From Paramacrobiotus richtersi (Eukaryota > Tardigrada > Eutardigrada > Parachela > Macrobiotidae), in assembly GCA_034698045.1 (NCBI GenBank), contig JAQGAU010000005.1:1-64000 (forward strand): 64,000 nt of DNA, read 5' to 3'. Below the pieces are notes generated by a model that saw nothing but the letters and a program-made list of their open reading frames with translations, made no database searches and was not told the DNA's origin. Position numbers and translations under genes: made by a program. Within the stretch, counting starts at the first letter, position 1. Each line of letters begins with the position of its first letter. Below are positions 1 through 11,710 of this stretch, in pieces.

Positions 1-117
1 CAGTGGATGCATCTCTTGTCGAAGATCGACCTTAACAGAGAGGATGGATTGTATACTCAAGAGGAAATTGATCTGAAAAAGGCGTTGTATTATGCGGCGA
101 GAGCAGCAGAACTATGA
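1..117 (+). CDS. 3' end of an unidentified protein (partial)
   Basis: Frame 1 is open from the first base to a TGA at 115-117, giving 38 residues of a C-terminus that begins outside the window. The piece contains a loop-like stretch DLNREDGLYTQEE followed by a helix-like KKALYYAARAAEL. It resembles an EF-hand loop but the glycine is displaced by one position, so calcium binding is doubtful. The true exon start is not visible. No family can be assigned from so little sequence. Confidence 0.45.
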   Translation, partial: QWMHLLSKIDLNREDGLYTQEEIDLKKALYYAARAAEL

Positions 118-546
118 ATAATGGCACTGAAATGCTTCTTGTCGGCACGCATTAGACTCGGTTGATATTTGGTGGGCTAACTAATACCTTGTGGGTATAT
201 CACATCACTAGTCTAACTATGCAGTGCGTTTATGGTAGTTTTCTTTCTGGTACTCTTTCTCTGAAGCCTCTTGGCTGACAGCCGACAGGCAGCGCCGTTG
301 GTTTGGGAAAATGAATCTGGTAGCTGCGTCAGAACAAAGGTCATGGACGTACTAGCGATAACTGGCACTGTCATTCCCGTATAAGCCGCGTAAACCAATG
401 GTGCCAGATTGTATGGGTTACTTTGGAATACACTGTCGCAAACATAACGTGCGAAATTGGTTTTTATCGCTTCAATACACAAGATTCAGTGCAACAAGGA
501 AACCTTAATTTCTATTCACGTTCACGCTACATCAAAGTGTGATCGA
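118..546. other. intergenic stretch, no supported gene
   Basis: This lies between the end of the partial gene and the 3' end of the doublecortin-domain gene (convergent). An 89-codon open frame on the minus strand (213-482) has no recognisable domain or splice context and is not called. Confidence 0.5.
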
Positions 547-3500
547 TCAGCAACACCCGAGTTTTGACTTTCGGCGGGGCTTCAATGGCTCTGCAAGAAC
601 AAGCAACGTGTCGTGATGTTTCTGATAGGAAAATCATGTCCCTGAAGATACATACCCTTTGTTTCCTGAATTACGTTCGGGTGATCCAGAACTGCCTCAG
701 CCACCTCCGGAAACTCGTCCAACTTTTCGGCTGAGGCTTGGGCAAGCGGTGCAACATTTTCACTGGTTTCTTCGCCTGGCTGCTCTTGAAGTTCCGCAGA
801 TCCTTCCATTATCTGCTCTTCCGGCCGTTGTATCGTTTGTGGATTATCTTCTGGGTGCGCAAGAGAACGTACCGAGACCTTGGACTGGCGCGATACTACA
901 CTTATATTCGATTCGGCCGCTCCGTTGCTAACATGCGCAACTGACACTGAGGATGGCTCATTCTGGGCGAAATTCGATGTTTTCATACTGATAGCGGATC
1001 CTCCTTTTGGGGCTACTGAGATCGAAGAAGGCTTGTTGCGCATGCTTTGCTGCGACGGCACTGGTTGCACACTGACAACAGATTGATTGGAAGCTGGATC
1101 TTTAAGGTTTGTGGTGCTAACCGGTTTATCTCTTTCCATTACCAAAGCTTGTGATGGGCCGGTCACATGGAATGACTGGTAATCCGCATTGTTTATGGAC
1201 GTGTGCGATCCGTCGTCCAAGTGTTCATTGAGCGCATTCTGTGCATAACATTGTTAATGTGGCGGTAAATTGGCTATACCCCTGGACTTACTTTGTAGTT
1301 GCTCGTATTTGACCAACCAGATGCCTGACTGCCATGCAGATCATTTTTGCTCTTGTTACTGCGCAGATTCTTAGAGGGTTTTGGAGACAAATATTGTACC
1401 CCACCCACAGGAAGGTGTAAACGCGATTGTTCCGGTGGATCGACATTGCCGATTGCTCCGCTTTTTTGCTGCGTCACCATTGTACCGGACATATCCTTCC
1501 TGGATTTGCTTTCGCAAACCATACTATGATGCGTATTCTGGCTTTTTACAGGCTGTAAGACCAACGAAGGTACGTCATGAATCCTCTCCCCTTGGATATG
1601 TTTCTGTATTTGCAACTGCGATTCGTTAATCTGGTTGGGATGAGATGTGACTTCGTTACTGTGATAATTATATTCATGCGCTTTGGATTCGGGGACTGGA
1701 TTAAGCGAATGAAGATCTATGCGTTGATGATCAGCAATCTTCGTTCCTGACGCATGTGTTCCCATAGAATGGCGTACTGGATCACTGAGATCGTTGGTTA
1801 TCTCTGCATCAGCCGGTTTTTCAAATTTGTACTGACTTCGGTCGTTGGACTGGTTCAGAGATTTTCGCTTAAGCCGAAGAATGAATGTACGTCTTCTCTT
1901 TACGCCCTCGGCTCTCGATGCGGCGTCCTTTGGAAACTTGGACATTTGTGGTAAATGATCGTGTCGTCCGGTGGGCTCATAGTTAACGTACTGGAACTTC
2001 TCATACGGACCAACTGCCACGTAGTAGCCATTAGGCTGCAGTTCGGTTATATGCTCAATCGCAGTGCCGTTAACAGTGAAAATACTAGAAAGAATAACTC
2101 AATTAGCTGCTTACGCGGATCTTGTTCCAAAGACATTTATTACCTTTTAACCATGCCACCAATGGGTTTCAGCCTGTCGGTGATGGAATCTTTAGCGCGC
2201 GTCAGATTCCACAAGTCGAATTTCTTTAGAGTGATCTTTATCGGGGGATTAATGTCGTCTCCATTCTTATGTACGCTGCAAGCATTCAAACCTGTAATTT
2301 CAGGCATTCAGTTGATGGTAGAAATGGCAAAATGTCATTCGACTGTTTTGTAGTACTTTATGGTCATAACCGTTGGAACAGACTGTCGCCTCTCTGGAAG
2401 GGCATCTCCACTAAGATACACGGGCAGCGTCTGTAATCATAAGACGTGATAGCGCGTAATAATTCCAGAAATCAACTGGGTTATTACCATTTTAGACAAA
2501 CCTTTTCCGGAACTGTTCTCGGTTTGGACTCGGAGCGACGTTTGTTGTAGTTAAAATTATGATTGAAATGCGTCACCAGTAAGGAGTCGTCCACCTTGTA
2601 ACCCATGGGCTTCAACTTTTCCGAACCAGTTAGCACATAGACCGAGTTGGGTCTGAGACCATCTAAAGTTGTGACCTCTGTTCCTCCATGGGGTGTAAAC
2701 ACTCGTCGGACCGGACCGAAAGACGGCTTTGTACGATCAGTCCATTCGCGCAATAAAACGTCCCATGTGCGGATTTTCTTCTCATTGAGAACATATGGAA
2801 TACCTCGCTGGTTTTTCTCTCCGTTGTTTAAAAGAACCATTCTTTTAGCTGGAATAGAGTCCATTAAACTTGGACGAGCGCTTCGTGGTTTTGGTAGGTC
2901 TGCCTCGTCGCCGACCTTGTCAATAGGCAATGTTGCAGTGGACGGTTCAATCGGCCGCTCTTTATGCTTGTCAAGAACCGGCTCCTTTGGATGGTCGTTG
3001 TGTTTGTGGGCCACGGCAGCGTTATGTCCATTCAGACCTTCCAAATGCGTCGTGGACACTGTTTTATGGAGGCTCTGACTATCCGGGTTTCGGCTGTGCA
3101 TATTTTCCAAGGGCGCCGTCGAAGGTACTCTTTCCAGATGTAGTTGTGAATGAGTTGCGTGCAGAGCATGGGTCGATGGATCTTTTGTAGCCGATGCTTG
3201 TGGCGCGTCAGCTTCCATTTCCACATTACTGTGTCCAGTTGGAACATTAGATTTTGTATGAACATCGATTCTGGAGTGACTTTTTATCGGTACATTGGAC
3301 TCGTGAACATTCTGCGTTTGCGCTGATGGTGCTTCGTGCACATGTTTCGTCGACCATTGCGAACGGACGGCTGATGGCTGTCCGTGAAGATCGTAATATG
3401 AAGGCTCATCAGCACCTGAATGAGTAGACTGCTTGGCTGCAACGTCGTGGGTTCCTGATACAGTCGATTTAACATGATGAACGCTGGTTGTGGATGTACG

Positions 3501-3758
3501 CAAGTCCTCCTGAGATGCTGGTAATTCAGCAGCGGATCGGTGGTAAAACAAGTTCGAAACAGCGGAAGGGACGGATTTGGTAGGAAGGCTTTTGCCGGTA
3601 ACATCCGTTGTAGAGCTGCCATCCCCTTGGTATCCTAATGCCTCGGTGGATGTCTCGAACCTAATCTCAGGTGGTTGGATGTTTCTTTTCGATTGGCTAG
3701 GCAACGGGTGTGCCTCGTTATGATGTTGATAGTGTTGATTACTTCGACTCTGGTCCAT
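547..3758 (-). CDS. doublecortin-domain protein with two DCX domains
   Basis: Five exons: complement of 547-590, 656-1238, 1292-2084, 2144-2275 and 2488-3758. All junctions keep phase and give about 940 residues. The first 300 residues are polar and low in complexity. DCX domain 1 (about 305-387) starts with MVLLNNGEKN and ends near YVLTGSEKLKPMGYK. DCX domain 2 (about 425-506) is rebuilt across two introns and contains VHKNGDDINPPIK and YYVAVGPYEKFQYVNYEP. The remaining 430 residues are Ser/Gln rich and have no domain I recognise. DCX domains bind microtubules, and two-DCX proteins of the DCDC2/RP1 kind act in cilia, which fits the ciliary neighbours. I cannot say which DCX subfamily this is. 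The exon 1/2 junction (phase 2, acceptor before 2275) is the least certain. Confidence 0.8.
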
Positions 3759-4336
3759 TAGCTTCCCCGTATAGTACAGAAATCGGGAAGTAGTGCAGAA
3801 AGCTTATAATATCACATTACGAAGAAGTTCCAGGAATAAAAAAGTGTCGGCTTAGTACAGCAGGTTACTTTACATACAAATTCTAATGGTCTTCTTTTCA
3901 TTACGTATCCTTCTGTCGTCTGGATACAGAAGGTCAGTGAAACAGCACACCCCTGAAACAGCCATTGCGCTGTCTTTGCTTCCTGCGGTGGAGCATAAAG
4001 CCAAAGCCAGTACTTCGGCTTACTTTTTCGACGGCTTTGTTTTACAGTCATACAGCCTTTATTGTTGACTTTTAGATAATATTTAATACATACTACTGTA
4101 AGTACAGAATGGAAAGAATCTGCAGCTCAAGCAGAAAAACACCTAACGCAACTGATTAGACCTACAAGTACTCATATAATTTAAAACAACACCGAACATG
4201 TTAAAAAAAATCATGAGCTTAAAATTAAAACCACAAAATTCGACCCTCACGGGATAAAAAGAGAAAATGGCTAAGGTCTATAAATCAGGAGAGGTAAGAG
4301 TCAAAAGAAAAGCTAAACAAATTCCTTGCACAACAA
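3759..4336. other. intergenic stretch, promoter side of DCX gene
   Basis: This separates the DCX gene start from the 3' end of the next minus-strand gene. It is AT-rich near 4060-4330. I see no open frame with family support and no clear repeat. Confidence 0.45.
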
Positions 4337-6867
4337 CTATGCTGCACCGCGGCGTTTTGATTTGCCGAATCCAAAACCGAAACGATGATGACTAAGCGAA
4401 AACGGCAGACTGAAATGCGGCAAATGTGCTAGGTTTCCAACCTTTCTCAGACCTGACGTCAACACGTTGGCTGTTTTCTTTGGGACTGTAACAACCGCCC
4501 GGACTCCACCCATCATTTTCTTCCCCACCGATCGGACATCCCAATTAGACCCGCTCTCTTCCGTGGCTCCCCGTGACACATCCATCGCTCGATCCGTAGC
4601 GCCTGTCGATATATCCTCTGGAGCGGATCGGTAACTAGTGGCTTCAGTGCCAGTTTCAGGTGGTGCAGGTGAAGCACTGAAGTCAATCTCGACTTGTGGC
4701 TTCATGGCGCGTGGAGGCGGGTGTTCACCTGGTCCGCTTTTCGGGTAGCAACGTTCGCTTTCCGGGATGAAGCACTCAATGGAACGCTGGAAGTTTGTAT
4801 GAGATTCCGCTCCGGGTACATCGACGGGCTCCATGAGGAAGTATTCGTCTTCACTGGCTAACATTTTCTGTCGCTGTCGTTCCACGTATAATTTGCGGAT
4901 GTCCGTCAGATCACGACGTTCGCAGTTTCGAACTTTCCAAATGGATTCAGCTTCATCGCAAGATGCTTTAGCCGATTGTACTTTATTGGCAAAGTCTAAT
5001 ACATCAATATTTCCGATAATGCGAAGGTAAGATTTCACGGCATCGGATACGGCCACGTTTCCTTCTGCAAAATAATTTTTGTGAATGGTGCCGAGGTTCA
5101 CCTCTACAAGGAGGAAAACACGATAGAAAGATTCCAGAAACTGAAATCTTGCTGATTGCTCACGAACGAGATGTACTGAGTGCGTCTTGCATAAGAAGCA
5201 ATGAATGTAGCTGAATTTACTTACCAGCGCGGCAGGTGATTTTGCTAAGCTCTTCCTCCAGTCCTTTCAGTGCGCTCTTATAATAGCGCACTCTGTTCAT
5301 CAGACTGATTACTTGACTTTCCAGAGCATCTTTCAGTCGATTCCTTTGTTCGGATATTTCCGAGTACATAACTTCCCGATCTAGCTGCATAGTACGAACA
5401 CAGCCTTCCAGTGCTTTAATCCGCTTCTCGTTGTACTTCAGTATTTCTTGCTGTTTCTTCATATAGCGATCCAGTTCCCTCTCTACCACCTCTCCCAGTT
5501 TGCCGTTCTGTGCGGATTGTGATACGTACAGAGATTCGTATTTGTGAAGTTCATTGGTCAGATTCCGTTTCTCTTTCTCAACGGAATCGTGCAACCGCTC
5601 CAGGGCCTGACTTTCGGTGCTGAGCATTGTTTCCCTTTGCAGCCAGGCCAGCGATGAATCATCCATCAGGCCTTCTAACTTCCCTAATATCTGAGCATAA
5701 TCTTGAACGAATTTAGTCTTGGTTGAGATTTTATCTTGGAGATGCCGGTCAAAATCTTCACGGAGGTCGATGGCTCCAGTGATGCGTTTACGCTCCCGTG
5801 TTAACTGCATGAAATTTCGGCTCATTAAATCGACACTTTCACGAAGGGCGTTGTCGATTTGTTTCGCCTTATCCCGGAGGCATTCCAGTTTAGTGCGAGC
5901 GGATTCTTCCTTGTCAGCATAGAACTCAGCATTCATCGCCAACCTTGTGTTTTCCTCGTCATATCTATAAAATACAAAAATTTGTTACTGATACTTTAAA
6001 ACGATCAGGATGCTTAAGTATTGTTACCTAGCTTTTAACGACTCGCGGTCATTGATACCCAACACGAGCGTCTCCAGTAGGGAGATTAACTCATCTCTGG
6101 AATAAGTTGGACAGCGATTTGGATCAAAAATAGGGCCCGGTTCATCTAAAGTCATGGATTTTGTCGAGTACAGATCAGGTTCCTTCTTTTCTGAATCCTT
6201 TGGACACGGTGATCGGGAAGACATTTTTGAACCGAAAAATGGATCTCCATATTTCGGGTCGGTTCTCGTATCCAGCTCCGAACCTTCTGCTGGGAAACTG
6301 CGCATGGAAATTGATCCACGACTGGTCTTCCTGGAGGCAGTCGGAGATCCGAAGCGATCAGGTATCTCCTTTACGCGTACTTCCTCGTTAAAGCGAAGCT
6401 TTCTGCTCTCTGCATCACCCTGTGTGAAACGGTAATTTGCAATGCTTACCCGTACGCATGACTGTGTCAAATTAACATTTTGTCTTTGCAGTAAGATTAT
6501 TCCATTTACGTACTGTTTGGCTGGGTGATCTCCTGCTTGGACTGGGAGAACCTTTTGGTGACCCTTTCGGAGACCCTTTGGGAGATCCTTTTGGTGATCC
6601 CTGGGGAGATTTTGTTCCACTTCCAGTTGGAGATGCTCCCTTGGCCTCTCCCTTAGCCTTCTTATCTTTCTTATCCTTGCCTCCTTTCTTATCTCCCTTT
6701 TTCTTCTTGCCATCTCCGCCCCCGCCAAAACACCCACCTCCACCTTTCTTTTTATCGGATTTTTTCGACTTGGATTTCGCTTTACTTTTAGCATTATCAG
6801 ATTTGCCTTTCTTCGGGGCTGATTTGGCTTTTGCTTTGGGCTTAGGAGTTTTTACCTTCGCTGCCAT
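4337..6867 (-). CDS. coiled-coil protein with Lys/Gly/Ser-rich N-terminus, function unknown
   Basis: Four exons: complement of 4337-5103, 5225-5964, 6028-6419 and 6514-6867, phases consistent, about 750 residues. The N-terminal exon encodes a strongly basic region with a GGGGCFGGGG stretch and a run of GSPK repeats (near 6530-6610). A 12-nt microexon near 6450 cannot be excluded. Residues about 250-495 (exon 3) are a long heptad-rich coiled coil. The last exon has a helical start, then a proline-rich acidic part and a basic Gly/Phe-rich end. I do not recognise the family. Position beside DCX, CCDC39 and CFAP43 genes suggests an axonemal role, which is inference only. Confidence 0.7.
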
Positions 6868-9046
6868 TACCGCAAAATGAGATAGTCGAAGTCCAGCTCA
6901 AACTGACAGCACAGTGAGTGGGGCAAGACCCACGCGATTAAAAAAGATTAACGATTCTTACAGTTAGAACTCACTTTTTTCTTAAACTATAAGAGCGTCG
7001 CTGGACGTCGAAGCCTGGACCGTCACAGAGCCTTATCCTTGGTAACAAATACTTGCAAATGACGTAAATTAATGTACCATGGTACACATAACATAAGTAT
7101 ATTGTTTACGTGAAAGAGGTATGATGCTTTAAACAGCCCAGTATTAAACACGGTGATCGTTGAACGAAATGTTCGACCACAGAATTTTTCCGCCTATGGT
7201 CCACTACCATGCATTGGGTCACTTTTGACAAGCCAGAGAAATCCGTACTCGGTACTCTAAACTTTGCAGTTACTGTATACTCATTTTCCATACGGTCTGA
7301 TAATCTTTATGTGTTTTTCGGCAGTTAAAAGATTCTTGGCAGTATTCCTGTACATAACATACATAAAAAAATATGTTGCTACAAAACTGGCAGTACCGAG
7401 TTTCTAATGTAATAAAACAGCTCCACGTACGGAAATTTAACCCAGTACTTTCTTACAAAATGGAAGCCGAACCGCATATTTGTGATCATGCTACTGCTTG
7501 AAATTGCTATAATATGACTGCGCTTATAAATTTCCAATACGGTTACAACTTTTTATAGATTACTTTTAGGAGATTTTTCCAAATATCTCCATTCACAAGA
7601 AAGAAGGAATTTAAACTAAATATTGAAAATTCCGATGTCAAAAGACAGGAGATTATCTAATAGTTATATACGTACATACTTGGTACTGCGATACTGCCCT
7701 ATAATGGTATTAGTAAATGCCGTTTGGCCTATCTTAAAAAACAGCTTGGAGAAATTACTATATTGTTTTTTAATGCAGTTTCTTGTTTTTTTATTCAGTA
7801 GTACATGACCGACGGAAGACCGGCCGGTATGTCTGTTCAGTGTGGGAGTGATGGAAAGCAGGACAGATAATCTGAGAAATTTTCCACTGTGACAATCTGA
7901 AAGTATTCATTTTAGCACTTCCACAAGTCGTTGATTAGAAGTACTGGAAGATGATTACCGGTTCCGGTGCAACAGTACGGGATAAGCCATCGCGTAACGG
8001 CTACAGTGCTTCTATGGTTGAGTCACACATTTGAAGCGAATCTAGATATGGTATCTCGGCTGACTCGGCATGGCAGAACGAACATACGACGCGACGGTAC
8101 TACGAGCCACCTTGAAAATTATGCGTGTCAACGTTAATTTGATTAGCCACTTTCCCATCCCATGCAATAATTTGTGATATGGCCGGTATATTTTTTGAAC
8201 GAGACCATACATACAGGCGTTGCTGCATTTTGCGTACTTGCACATAATTGCGCCTTTTATTTAAGTGCTTTCAAATAAGACTACCGTAACCATGTTGCAT
8301 AACATTTTACGGTCCACTTCATGGTCAGCAGTGTAGCGCAGGCAAATTTACAATAAAACAGAAAACCCACAGCACATATTGTGCGTGCTAAAAAACGTAA
8401 CTGTCGCCGCAAATTAAAACGAACATCTAGTTTTCGGCAGCACATGCACACGCTTCATCTACTAAAACACAGGCAATAATGTCCCGAAACCATGACGGAC
8501 GTTGCAAAGAAACCATAGAAGACGTTCGAAACCTCGCATCGTTTAATCAGTGGAGAAGTGAAATGTCGTATAATAATCACTACTGGGCTTTGAACTTTAG
8601 TGTTGACATTGCCGAAGCGTCTGTATGTCACCGAACATGGGAGTACGGCGCTCGTCTGTGATAAGGCCCATGTCATTAACGGCAACAATTAAGTGTGATA
8701 GCTTTCCCATTAAGAGTTGTTGCGGTGCCAAGATAACCATAGGAAGGTGCTGATAATGTTAAACAATAAACAATTCACCGAAAGCAGCGCCTATATGCAT
8801 CTGAGGAGCTGCTGGTTGGAGTGTGGTGTGTTGGTAGTTTTCTTATTGTTTTGAGCGGGCTTGCAGCACCGTTGTTATCCAAGAGTAATTAGAACGAATT
8901 TTTCTAAAATTAAGCCTACACTGAGTTTTTTTCATCCAAATCTGTAGAGCTGTCTGTGTTGCTTCGCGCATTTTGCTATGGATCATCTGGATGACTCTGT
9001 TATGCAATTGGTATAATTAGCCCAAAATCAACCAAAAATTTGCAAA
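6868..9046. other. 2.2 kb intergenic region
   Basis: This is the divergent interval between the coiled-coil gene (minus) and the SLC13 gene (plus). It is AT-rich, with several short open frames (60-77 codons) that lack family signal or splice partners. It probably holds the promoters of both genes. I see no tRNA, no repeat array and no mobile element. Confidence 0.5.
7033..7046 (-). promoter_or_regulatory. possible RFX X-box-like site
   Basis: TTATCCTTGGTAAC lies about 166 bp upstream of the minus-strand coiled-coil gene start. The GGTAAC half is a perfect X-box half-site, while the other half departs from GTNRCC at two positions. X-boxes bind RFX factors that drive ciliary genes. Weak evidence by itself. 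Confidence 0.2.
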
Positions 9047-11466
9047 ATGTCGACGGGCAAGGATAAAATCCGAGCCGGCGCAAAACATGCTCAGCGCTAC
9101 TGGAAATTAGCTGCTTTCATTGCCGTGCCTTTATTATGCTTGATACTGCCATTAGTATCATGGCCAACGGAAGTAAGTTTTTTCTGCAGTTAATTTGATA
9201 AGAACTGTCTCAGTTTTTCGCCTTTCAGAGCGGAAAAGGAGCCTATGTTCTTCTGGTTACGTCCATATTTCTTGTGTTTGAAATCCTGCCGCTTCCGTTG
9301 ACTGTTTTGTTCTCCATTTTTCTCATGCCAGTGATCGGCGTACAGACTGTTCCTGAAATATCTCAATCCTTCACAAATGTGAGATAAACAAAAAATCTGG
9401 ACATATAGTGAGACTAATATGATTTTAGACTAATTTTGTGTTTTAGGACACTTATTTTCTGTTCATATCCGTATTGGTACTGGCAATTTCAATTGAAACA
9501 ACCAATACACATTCGCGAATTGCGCTGTTAACTCTCAGGAAAATTGGAGTTAGTCCTCCTAGGTAGGCAAAATCTGTTGTTTTATTGGTTCAGTTTCAAG
9601 TCCAGAGAAATTCAGCAATGTAAACAAAACTCACAAGGGATGTGTTGATTACCACGTGCAGGTTGATATTGGGCTTTGCTGTGATAAGCGGTGGTTTATC
9701 GATGTGGATGGCTAACACAGGTACCGAGAAACTGAAGTATCAGTCACTTCGTTTGTTCCCGCTCAAGCCGATAGCATTATACTAAGAACCCTTTTGTTGT
9801 CGACGATTGTCAACTCACTGCTCAATCATTTTTCTAGCCGTAACGGTAATGATCCTTCCAATCGCGCTGGCAGTCAGTGACACCCTCGCAGTTCCCGTGA
9901 GCGACGAGGACACTCAATCCCTGGAAGAAGAGACTGCAGCTCAAATCATCGTTAAGGCTGATATTAGTCAAAATGATGAAACTTCGATGGATCCGTTAAT
10001 GAAGACACCGTCGTGCCATACAGTTGAAGTAGCCGGGAGTGTTTCGGGGAAGCCTCCCGATCAGAACTTTTCTAAGGCGTTGCAGCTCTGTGTGGCGTTT
10101 TCCGCCAATATCGGTGGCGTGGCGACATTGATCGGTTCGCATCCAAATATTCTTTTCCGCATGACATTGGAAAAGTACGGACATTTCATCTAGCTGACTT
10201 CCAGTTTTTTATAGCTTAACGGTTTTAGGTATTATGGAACAGAGACTGGACTCAACTTTCTGACGTATTTTCTTATTTGCGGACCGGTTGCCATTGGAGC
10301 GTTAATTTTGACATGGATTTCACTCTGTCTATTGTTCGTACCCGGATGGCTAAAAAGCGGGATCTACAGGGCAACGGATGAACAGCATAAAGTAATGAGA
10401 AAGCGAACTACAGCAATTCTGGATCACAAGCTTAAAGAGTTAGGGCCTATGCGGTAATATATTCCCGTTACAAGTCTGCAGTATGTTTGTACCACAATCC
10501 GGTTAACTTTTTCAGGCATGAAGAGATTTCTGTGCTTGTACTGTTCGGGATTCTCCTGATCCTGTGGTTAACACGGAATCCACAGTTTGTACCCGGTTGG
10601 GCGGTATTTTTTAAAAAGGGGTCAGTATATATGAAAGCTCGTGAACGAAACAGATGGATTTGAGATGGGTTTCGTGTTGCAGTTATGCGACGGATTCGGT
10701 GCCTGCTCTGTTAGCATGCGTGTTGCTATTCGTACTCCCGGCGAACTACAGCGACTTGAGAAAAGGAATTTATCGGCCGTTGCTAACCTGGAAACAAGCC
10801 CAAGCCAAACTTCCGTGGGATCTGTTAATGTTTGCCGGTGGTGTGGCTGCAGTAACGCAAGTTGCGGAGGTAAAATAATAAGGGAATTCAACTTTGTGCT
10901 GAATTTCTTGCGCGTGTACAAGACAGCTTTATAGGTATCCGGCTTGATTAGTTCAATCGGAAATCTGGTCCCCGACCTCCGTAACGTGTCACCCTGGATC
11001 GTTGTTACGATAATCTGTATTTTGGCTTCGTGCCTTACGGAATTTACCAACAACTCCGTTATCTGTGCGATTTTCGTGCCCGTACTGGCCAATGTTGTAA
11101 GTACGGCTGTTACTTTGGTTCTGTTCTGTTTTCTCGAAATCGGAATGTTCATTGCAGGCTGAGGATTCGGGCGTTAATCCAATTTATTACATGTTGGCCG
11201 CCACGATGGCCAGTATGTTTTCTTTTATGGTTCCAATTTGCTCTTTTCCCACGATTATTGTGTATGGCTACGGAACAGTGACCATGAAAGACATGTTGAA
11301 AGCGGGAGCGTTACCAAAGGTTGCATGTATCATTTTCTTAGTTGTCAGTTTAGAGCTGTTCGGTTCGTTAATATTTGATGGGAAACGCCTACCCCAGTGG
11401 GCTGAGGCACGACTAGCCAGTCGGTCAAACATCTCGGTACCTTTTGTTAACAGCACTATGTTCTAA
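9047..11466 (+). CDS. SLC13-family sodium-coupled anion/dicarboxylate transporter
   Basis: Ten exons: 9047-9172, 9229-9378, 9447-9562, 9662-9720, 9838-10174, 10229-10453, 10516-10620, 10683-10869, 10935-11096 and 11158-11466. All phases agree, giving about 591 residues, normal for SLC13. Plasma-membrane transporter of the DASS family (citrate, succinate or sulfate with Na+). Visible family marks include the N-terminal block around IETTNTHSRIALLTLRKIG, the first re-entrant signature (SMWMANTAVTVMILPI), the central block ending in SANIGGVATLIGSHPNI, and the C-terminal signature CLTEFTNNSVICAIFVPV. The large loop after the first signature (about residues 155-220) is polar, as in animal members. 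Substrate cannot be decided by eye. A polyadenylation signal follows at 11484. Confidence 0.9.
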
Positions 11467-11483
11467 TTTGTTTATATTAATTA

Positions 11484-11489
11484 AATAAA
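11484..11489 (+). promoter_or_regulatory. polyadenylation signal AATAAA for the SLC13 gene
   Basis: AATAAA begins 18 bp after the SLC13 stop codon, in the short gap before the convergent CCDC39 gene. Confidence 0.6.
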
Positions 11490-11710
11490 AGTTATCCCGC
11501 GCAGAGCCTGCCATTAGGCCGTCTTGATGGTGATTAATCTCTGGATCAATAGATCTTATCGATCAGAGCCATTTGTCAGCATGCTTTGAAAAAGGGACTC
11601 GATCTTTGAAAGGTCACCAAGAGCACAAACCAGTGATAAAAGCAGAGTTACGGCAAGCCGATCTGCGTAACGATGCTAACAAAGCACTGGAAGATGCAAA
11701 GCAGGTGGCT

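Noticed and set aside
213-482. 89-codon minus-strand open frame
   Set aside because: No domain, no plausible splice partner, and irregular composition; likely chance.
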